Assembly (NCBI RefSeq): GCF_040905785.1
Contig: NZ_JBBDQW010000005.1
Coordinates: 124,001 to 188,000, forward strand
Direction of reading: 5' to 3'
Origin: Tistlia sp040905785
GTDB taxonomy: Bacteria > Pseudomonadota > Alphaproteobacteria > Kiloniellales > DSM-21159
Length of the DNA: 64,000 bases
Part shown: positions 59,161 through 64,000 of the stretch, piece after piece
Layout of the letters: every line of letters begins with the position of its first letter
How positions within the stretch are numbered: position 1 is the first letter of the stretch
The notes under the pieces: generated by a model
What the model was told of the DNA's origin: nothing
Database searches by the model: none
The model's input: the letters and a program-made list of their open reading frames with translations, nothing else
Position numbers and translations under genes: made by a program

Positions 59161-59778
59161 ATGAAGAAGCTTACCCTGTCCCTGCTCGGCGCGACCGCCC
59201 TGGTCGGCGGACTCGCGGCCGCCGCCCTCGCCGGCGACGGCAAGTCCGGCCATGACGGCGCGCGCCACGGCGGCCACCACGGCGCCATGTTCATGCAGAT
59301 GTTCGAGCGCATCGACGCCAACGGCGACGGCCGAATCGAGCGAGCCGAGGTTGAGGCCTTCCGTGCCGCCCACTTCGCCGCGGCCGACGCCGACGGCGAC
59401 GGCAAGGTGACGCTCGAGGAGATGTCGGCGATGCGCACGCGCATGGCCGAGCAGCGCGCCGCCGAGCAGTTCGCGCAGTTCGACGCGGACGGCGACGGTA
59501 CGATCTCCGAGCAGGAGTTCCTCAAGGCCCGGATCGCCCGCATGCAGGAGCGCATGGGCGGCGAGCGCGGCCAGGAGCGGGCGGCCAAGCACTTCGAGCG
59601 CATGGACGCCAACGGCGACGGCGCGCTCGACGCGAGCGAGCTCGGCGACCGCAGCGCGAAGCTGTTCGACCGGCTCGACAGCGACGAGGACGGTGTCGTA
59701 ACCCGGAGCGAGGCCCAGGAGGCGATGGCCAAGCACGGCAAGCACGGCGGCAAGCACGACGGGGGCTCGCGCAACTAG
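59161..59778 (+). CDS. Exported EF-hand calcium-binding protein
   Basis: A 205-aa secreted protein. A signal peptide (MKKLTLSLLGATALVGGLAAAALAG) is followed by a His/Gly-rich stretch (HDGARHGGHHGA). Five EF-hand loops lie near residues 52 (DANGDGRIE), 76 (DADGDGKVT), 108 (DADGDGTIS), 149 (DANGDGALD) and 173 (DSDEDGVVT). The His-rich ends (KHGKHGGKHDGG) could bind other metals. AGGAG lies ahead of the ATG. It is 34 bases upstream of an ECF sigma factor and may report calcium or metal to that system. Confidence 0.9.
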   Translation: MKKLTLSLLGATALVGGLAAAALAGDGKSGHDGARHGGHHGAMFMQMFERIDANGDGRIERAEVEAFRAAHFAAADADGDGKVTLEEMSAMRTRMAEQRAAEQFAQFDADGDGTISEQEFLKARIARMQERMGGERGQERAAKHFERMDANGDGALDASELGDRSAKLFDRLDSDEDGVVTRSEAQEAMAKHGKHGGKHDGGSRN

Positions 59779-59812
59779 GTCGCCCAAGGGAGACCACCGG
59801 ACCGGAGGCGGC

Positions 59813-60424
59813 ATGGCAACGGGACTTGCCGAGTCCGCGTCGCTCAGCGGCGCGGAAGCCGATGCCGCCCTGGTCCGGGCGGTCGCGGCCGGCGACGCGC
59901 GCGCCAGCCGGCGGCTGCTGGAGCACCACCTCGACCGGGTGGTCGGGCTGTCCTATCGGCTGCTGGGCGAGCGCGCTGCCGCCGAGGACGTCGCCCAGGA
60001 CACTTTCCTGCGGCTCTGGTCGCGCGCCGATCGCTGGCGTCCCGAGGCCCGGCTGGACACCTGGCTCTACACCGTGGCCCGCAACCTCTGCCTCGACCGG
60101 CTGCGCAAGTCCGGGCGCCAGAGCGACGCGCCGCCGCCAGATGTCGCGGACCCGGCGCCGAGCGCCGAGCGCCAGCTCAGCGAGGCCCAGACGGCACGCC
60201 GCGTGGCGCGCGAGATCGCGGCCCTGCCGGAGCGTCAGAAGAGCGCGATCGCGCTGGTCCACGAGGAAGGCCTCAGCAACATCGAGGCGGCCGAGATTCT
60301 CGGCGTCAGCGTCGATGCCCTCGAATCCCTGCTCGCACGGGCCCGCCGGCGCCTGCGCGAGCGTCTCACCGAGACCGGCGAGTTTTCCCGCGGCGGCAAT
60401 GCTGCCGCAGGAGGTGCGGCATGA
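59813..60424 (+). CDS. ECF-type RNA polymerase sigma factor
   Basis: A 203-aa sigma-70 family factor with regions 2 and 4 only. Region 2 is LLEHHLDRVVGLSYRLLGERAAAEDVAQDTFLRLWSRADRWRPEARLDTWLYTVARNLCLDRLRK. Region 4 is LPERQKSAIALVHEEGLSNIEAAEILGVSVDALESLLARARRRLRERL. The stop overlaps the next gene's ATG (ATGA at 60421-60424), as expected for a sigma/anti-sigma pair. Regulon unknown. Confidence 0.95.
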   Translation: MATGLAESASLSGAEADAALVRAVAAGDARASRRLLEHHLDRVVGLSYRLLGERAAAEDVAQDTFLRLWSRADRWRPEARLDTWLYTVARNLCLDRLRKSGRQSDAPPPDVADPAPSAERQLSEAQTARRVAREIAALPERQKSAIALVHEEGLSNIEAAEILGVSVDALESLLARARRRLRERLTETGEFSRGGNAAAGGAA

Positions 60425-60864
60425 GCGAGACGATGACGATGACCGAAGCCCGCTTGCGTGAGATCCTCGACTGCTATGGCGCCGCCGCCGAGCGCTGGCC
60501 CGAAGGCGAGCGCGCGGCGGCCCTGGCGCTGCTCGCCGAGCGGCCGGACCTGGAGGCCGAACGGGCCGCCGCTGGGGCGCTCGACGCGCTGCTCGCCCTG
60601 GCCGAGCGGCCGCGGGCCACGGCGCCCCTGCTCGGCCGGCTGGTCGAGGCGGCGCCGCGTGCGCCGCGCCGCTGGCTCACCGAGCTCTGGCCCTTCGGCC
60701 CGGTCTGGCAGCCGGCCTCCGGCCTGGCCCTGGCGCTGCTGCTCGGGTTCGCCAGCGGACCCCTGCTGCCGCAGGCCGACGCTACCCAGACGGCCCAGGA
60801 GGACGGCTACGACGAGATCGCCGGCCTGTTCGCGGCGCCGCTCTATCCGGAGGACAGCCTATGA
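60421..60864 (+). CDS. Putative membrane anti-sigma factor
   Basis: A 147-aa protein with a cytoplasmic N-terminal helical part (ARLREILDCYGAAAERWPEGERAAALALLAERPDLEAERAAAGALDALLAL), one membrane span (GLALALLLGFASGPLLP, near residues 100-117) and a short acidic periplasmic tail. The DCYGAxxxRWPxxER motif recurs in small proteins next to ECF sigma factors in alphaproteobacteria. No zinc-binding H-x3-C-x2-C anti-sigma motif is present. Both ends overlap neighbours by ATGA, so it belongs to the sigma operon; anti-sigma function is inferred from this. Confidence 0.65.
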   Translation: MSETMTMTEARLREILDCYGAAAERWPEGERAAALALLAERPDLEAERAAAGALDALLALAERPRATAPLLGRLVEAAPRAPRRWLTELWPFGPVWQPASGLALALLLGFASGPLLPQADATQTAQEDGYDEIAGLFAAPLYPEDSL

Positions 60865-61340
60865 GCCGCTCGAAGCTGCTGGCCGCAGCGCTCGCCGTCT
60901 CGGTGGCGCTGAACCTCTTCGCCGGTGGCGCCTTCCTGTCGAGTCACCTCTTCGCGCCGTCGCATCACGGCGGCTGGGCCGCGAAGCGCGAGGCGGTGCA
61001 GGTGCTGCCCGATCCGGAGCGCGAGCGCATCGACGCGATCTGGGAGCGGGGCCGCGACGCGGTTCGCGAGGAGCTTCGGGGCATGCGCGACGCGCGCCGG
61101 CGCTACCGGGAGGCGCTGACCGCCGAGAGCTTCGACCCGGCGAAGGCCCAGGCCGCCTTCGAACAGCTCTATGCTCACAAGGAACAGCTGCGCGTCTCGA
61201 TGGAGGCCAAGATCCTGGAGATCGCCGCCGGCCTGCCGCCGGAGCAGCGGCGGGCCTACTTCGAAGCCTTCTTCGCCGAGGAGAGGCAACGCGACCGGGA
61301 GCGTGAGCGGCGTGACCGGGAGCGCAGCGCCCAGGAGTGA
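60861..61340 (+). CDS. Periplasmic heavy-metal sensor / Spy-like protein
   Basis: A 159-aa protein with an N-terminal signal anchor (LLAAALAVSVALNLFAGGAFL), then a helical periplasmic domain: QVLPDPERERIDAIWERGRDAVREELRGMRDARRRYREALTAESFDPAKAQAAFEQLYAHKEQLRVSMEAKILEIAAGLPPEQRRAYFEAF. This is the CnrX/Spy-like (LTXXQ-type) metal sensor pattern. A His pair (SHHGG) near the anchor could bind metal. The C-terminus is a charged Arg/Glu helix. Likely a sensor controlling the ECF factor upstream, by analogy with CnrX-CnrY-CnrH. Confidence 0.8.
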   Translation: MSRSKLLAAALAVSVALNLFAGGAFLSSHLFAPSHHGGWAAKREAVQVLPDPERERIDAIWERGRDAVREELRGMRDARRRYREALTAESFDPAKAQAAFEQLYAHKEQLRVSMEAKILEIAAGLPPEQRRAYFEAFFAEERQRDRERERRDRERSAQE

Positions 61341-61353
61341 GCCCGCCGGAACC

Positions 61354-62121
61354 CTAGGGCGAAGCCGGCCCGTCCTCCTGACGGTGCGTCGCCGCGGGCC
61401 CCGCCAGCCGAGGGACGTGGACGACGACGCCGCGACGGCGCCGCTCGGCGGCGCGCAGCGGCAGCCCGCCGTAGAGCTGCTTGGAGGCCTCGACCAGATG
61501 GACGCCGGCGAAGTGCGGCAGCCACTGGCCGCCGACCCGCTCCCACCCCGGGGCCGCGCGCAGCAGCCAGCGCGAGCGCGTCGGCGGAATGTAGAGCGCA
61601 CCCTGGCGCCGCAGCGGCGTGAAGAGATGGTCGCGCAGCACCCGGGTCAACTGGCCGGGGCTGTAGGGATGGCCGTGGCCGAAGGGGGTCCGCTCGAGCT
61701 GGGCCCAGAGGCTGCGGCGGTTCGGCACCACGACCAGCAGCCGTCCCTCGGCGCGCATCACCCGCCAGATCTCCTTCAGCATGTCGTGCAGGTAGTCGCC
61801 CTGCTCCAGGCAGTGCACCAGCAGCACCCGGTCGACCGAGAGGTCGGGCAGCGGCAGCTCGGTCTCGTCGACGAGGCCGACGGCGTTGGGGCCTTCCGGG
61901 GGCCAGTGCAGGCAGCCCTGAGCGGCCGGCATCAGCGCGATCGTCGCCGCGGCCTCCTCGCGGAAGGCGCGCAGGTAGGGCGTCGCGTAGCCCAGCCCGA
62001 GCAGCGTGTCCCCGCGCAGGTCCGGCCAGAGCTGGCGCAGCGCGCGCCGGATCAGGTGCCGCGCGACCTGCCCCGTGCGCGCCTCATAGAACTCCCGCAG
62101 CTCGACGACGTCGTTCCACAT
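61354..62121 (-). CDS. Class I SAM-dependent methyltransferase
   Basis: A 255-aa protein with a methyltransferase-type core, though the glycine motif is modest (LWPDLRGDTLLGLGYATPYL). Further motifs are LPLPDLSVDRVLLVHCLEQGDYLHDMLKEIWRVMRAEGRLLVVVPNRRSLWAQLERTPFGHGHPYSPGQL and GVHLVEASKQLYGGLP near the end. Such genes often sit divergently beside gloB in alphaproteobacteria, as here. Substrate unknown. Confidence 0.85.
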   Translation of the reverse strand: MWNDVVELREFYEARTGQVARHLIRRALRQLWPDLRGDTLLGLGYATPYLRAFREEAAATIALMPAAQGCLHWPPEGPNAVGLVDETELPLPDLSVDRVLLVHCLEQGDYLHDMLKEIWRVMRAEGRLLVVVPNRRSLWAQLERTPFGHGHPYSPGQLTRVLRDHLFTPLRRQGALYIPPTRSRWLLRAAPGWERVGGQWLPHFAGVHLVEASKQLYGGLPLRAAERRRRGVVVHVPRLAGPAATHRQEDGPASP

Positions 62122-62191
62122 GGCTTCCTATATAGCACCGCCGGCGCCTTGCCGCCTTCACCGGGGCGGGGCCGGATGCTAGGGTCCGGCC

Positions 62192-62962
62192 ATGGCTGAA
62201 CTCGACATCCACCAGATCCCGGTGCTCAGCGACAACTACGTCTACCTGGCGCGCTGCCGCGCGACCGGCATGACCGCGGTCGTCGACCCGGCCGTCGCGG
62301 CACCGGTGCTGGCCGAGGCGGCGCGCCTGGGCTGGACCATCACCCACATCCTCAACACGCACCATCACGGCGACCACGTCGGCGGCAACCGCGAGATCAT
62401 GGCGGCGACCGGCTGCACCGTCGTCGGCCCGCGCGCCGACCGCGCGCGCATCCCCGGCATCTCGGTCGAGGTCGACGAGGGCGACGTCTACCGGCTCGGC
62501 GAGTGCGAGGCCAAGGTCTTCTTCGTGCCCGGCCACACCAGCGGCCACATCGCCTACTGGTTCGAGGAGTCGGACGCCCTGTTCTGCGGCGACACCCTCT
62601 TCGCCCTCGGCTGCGGGCGCCTGTTCGAGGGCACGCCCGAGCAGATGTGGCGCTCCCTGTCCAAGCTGCGGGTCCTGCCGCCCGAGACCCGCGTGTTCTG
62701 CGCCCACGAGTACACCCAGGCCAACGCCCGCTTCGCGCTCTCGGTCGACGCCGGCAACTCGGCGCTGCGCAGCCGCGCCGCGGAGATCGACGCGCTGCGC
62801 GCCGAGGGCCGGCCGACCGTGCCCTCGACGCTCGGCAGCGAGCGGGCGACCAACCCCTTCCTGCGCGCCGACGACCCGGCCCTGGCCGAGGCGCTCGGCC
62901 TGGCCGGCCGCGACCCGGTCTCGGTCTTCACCGAGGTCCGGCACCGCAAGGACGTCTTCTGA
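62192..62962 (+). CDS. gloB: Hydroxyacylglutathione hydrolase (glyoxalase II)
   Basis: A 256-aa metallo-beta-lactamase-fold hydrolase that releases D-lactate and glutathione from S-lactoylglutathione. The metal-binding motif is ILNTHHHGDHVGGN (THxHxDH), with PGHTSGHIAYWF, LFCGDTLFALGCGRLFEGTPEQM and FCAHEYTQANARFAL supplying further ligands and the glutathione-site residues. The C-terminal NPFLRADDP motif is typical. It is divergent from the methyltransferase gene and 17 bases upstream of the cupin gene. Confidence 0.97.
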   Translation: MAELDIHQIPVLSDNYVYLARCRATGMTAVVDPAVAAPVLAEAARLGWTITHILNTHHHGDHVGGNREIMAATGCTVVGPRADRARIPGISVEVDEGDVYRLGECEAKVFFVPGHTSGHIAYWFEESDALFCGDTLFALGCGRLFEGTPEQMWRSLSKLRVLPPETRVFCAHEYTQANARFALSVDAGNSALRSRAAEIDALRAEGRPTVPSTLGSERATNPFLRADDPALAEALGLAGRDPVSVFTEVRHRKDVF

Positions 62963-62979
62963 GCGCCGGCCGGCGAGCC

Positions 62980-63423
62980 ATGCTCGAGGCCGCCACGGTC
63001 ATCCGGCAGCTCGGCCTGCAGCCGCACCCCGAGGGCGGCCACTACCGCGAGACCTACCGCCACGGCGACCCCAAGGGCGGCCGCGGCCTGATGACCGCGA
63101 TCTATTACCTGCTGGCGGCGGGCGAGCGCTCCCATTGGCACCGGGTCGATGCGGTCGAGATGTGGCACTGGTACGCCGGGGCGCCGCTGCTGCTGACGGT
63201 CTGCGCGGACGGCCAGGAGGTCGAGGCCCACCGGCTCGGCCCGGACCTCCTCGCCCGGCAGCGCCCCCAGGCCGTCGTGCCGCCGGACGCCTGGCAGGCC
63301 GCCGAGAGCCTGGGCGCCTGGACCCTGGTCGGCTGCACCGTCTCCCCCGCCTTCGAGTTTGCCGGCTTCGAGCTGGCCCCGCCCGGCTGGCTGCCCGGCG
63401 CAGGGCCGACCGAAGACGCCTGA
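62980..63423 (+). CDS. DUF985-family cupin
   Basis: A 147-aa cupin-fold protein of the DUF985 (cupin_5) type. Motifs are IRQLGLQPHPEGGHYRETYR, TAIYYLLAAGERSHWHRVDAVEMWHWYAGAPLLLTV, and VVPPDAWQAAESLGAWTLVGCTVSPAFEFAGFELAPPGW. The His and Glu residues in SHWHRVDAVEMWHWY are the likely metal or ligand site. Enzymatic role is unclear. It starts 17 bases past gloB and probably shares its transcript. Confidence 0.9.
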   Translation: MLEAATVIRQLGLQPHPEGGHYRETYRHGDPKGGRGLMTAIYYLLAAGERSHWHRVDAVEMWHWYAGAPLLLTVCADGQEVEAHRLGPDLLARQRPQAVVPPDAWQAAESLGAWTLVGCTVSPAFEFAGFELAPPGWLPGAGPTEDA

Positions 63424-63445
63424 CGGAAGGCGGCCGGGAGGCCGC

Positions 63446-64000
63446 TCAGGCGCGGCGCGGCGCCGGCTGCCGCCGGAACAGCAGGTCCCGGCTGGCCAGC
63501 ACCGCGCCGCCGACGATCAGCAGGCAGGCCAGCCCGACCGCCCAGGAGGCCTCGGCCTCGCCGACCGCGACCAGGATCAGCGTCGAGAGCAGCGGCGCCG
63601 CGTAGGCCGAGGCGCCGAGCACCTGCAGGTTGCCGTGCTTGGTGCCGTGGTCCCAGACGAAGAAGGCCGCGCCGACCGGGCCGAGGCCGAGCAGGCCGGC
63701 GGCGATCCACTGGCCGGCCGTCGGTGCGACGGTCTCCTCGAGGGCCAGGTGGCTGACCAGGCCGAGCAGCGCCACGGCCGTGCAGAAGCCGGTCACCGCC
63801 TCCGTCGGCACCTTGCCGAAGCGCCGGTTGGCGACCGAGTAGGCCGACCAGGTCAGCGCACAGGCGACGGCCGCGAGGTAGCCGAGGCTATAGGCCGCGT
63901 CGAAGCCCAGGCTGCGGCCGCCGCGCGTGACCAGCAGCGCCGCGCCGGCCAGGCCCATGACGCCGCCGGCCAGGTGGAACCAGCGCAGCCGCTCGCCGGG
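63446..64000 (-). CDS. EamA/DMT-family transporter (5' end beyond window)
   Basis: The C-terminal 185 residues of a drug/metabolite transporter. The open frame continues to the window edge, so the start is missing. At least five hydrophobic helices are visible, with the EamA-type stretches AAVACALTWSAYSVANRRFG, WIAAGLLGLGPVGAAFFVWDHGTKHGNLQVLGASAYAAPLLSTLILVAVGEAEASWAVGLACLLIVGGAVLAS. Substrate cannot be read. It converges on the cupin gene. Confidence 0.88.
   Translation of the reverse strand, partial: PGERLRWFHLAGGVMGLAGAALLVTRGGRSLGFDAAYSLGYLAAVACALTWSAYSVANRRFGKVPTEAVTGFCTAVALLGLVSHLALEETVAPTAGQWIAAGLLGLGPVGAAFFVWDHGTKHGNLQVLGASAYAAPLLSTLILVAVGEAEASWAVGLACLLIVGGAVLASRDLLFRRQPAPRRA

Overview
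The window is high-GC chromosomal DNA from an alphaproteobacterium, probably from the Rhodospirillales or a related order. The assignment rests on gene content and order: mreB-mreC-mreD-mrdA-rodA; hflK-hflC-DUF2065-DegP; argH-small lipoprotein-lysA-TIGR02302; a CpdR-like regulator beside an MJ0042 zinc-ribbon protein; ftsE-ftsX-DUF218-plsC; a B12-dependent ribonucleotide reductase; chorismate mutase-hisC-tyrC divergent from metX-metW; and glcD-E-F glycolate oxidase. Species cannot be named from the sequence alone. Almost every gene is a housekeeping or metabolic gene, packed tightly and often joined by 4-base ATGA or GTGA stop/start overlaps.

Layout. 0-6 kb: tRNA-Lys(CTT), then the rod-shape and elongasome operon on the minus strand. 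6-15 kb: a nitronate monooxygenase-like enzyme, leuA with a long leader carrying a leucine-rich small ORF, an ArsR-type regulator, ilvC, ilvN, ilvB and miaA (branched-chain amino acid synthesis plus tRNA modification), with serB divergent from miaA. 16-21 kb: envelope proteolysis (DegP-like, DUF2065, HflC, HflK) divergent from mrp. 21.5-27 kb: glycolate oxidase glcD-E-F with an unknown membrane protein gene inside the operon, then a Ca2+/Na+ antiporter, a HIG1-type small membrane protein and a cobalamin adenosyltransferase. 29-32 kb: etfB-etfA-3-hydroxybutyryl-CoA dehydrogenase behind a near-consensus promoter. 32-38 kb: a TlpA-like protein, argH, lipoprotein, lysA, TIGR02302. 38-45 kb: CpdR-like, zinc-ribbon protein, ftsE-ftsX, DUF218, plsC, nrdJ and a zinc-ribbon membrane peptide. 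45-47.5 kb: a MgtC/DUF4010 membrane protein and a ChaC-like cyclotransferase.

The one clearly foreign segment is about 47.70-51.32 kb. It has lower GC and different codon use, and it carries an overlapping two-gene McrBC-type restriction system. The McrB-like protein has three N-terminal modules ahead of the AAA+ motor: an unrecognised domain, an Mrr-type winged helix and a PUA/EVE-like domain. The island sits inside a broken SAM-methyltransferase gene, whose start and end flank it and whose SAM-binding middle is missing. Right after the broken gene come nirV and nirK (copper nitrite reductase) with an upstream TTG-N8-CAA box, then the aromatic and methionine biosynthesis genes. An EF-hand / ECF sigma / putative anti-sigma / metal-sensor operon follows, then a methyltransferase, gloB, a DUF985 cupin, and an EamA transporter cut by the window end.

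A recurring oddity is short tandem duplication exactly at gene junctions. In three places (mrp/glcF, DUF218/plsC, nrdJ/zinc-ribbon) the stop or stop/start signal itself lies inside the repeated unit. In two of them the repeats create a mini-ORF that links the upstream stop to the downstream start by GTGA overlaps. The sequence also contains a 10-N assembly gap inside metX.
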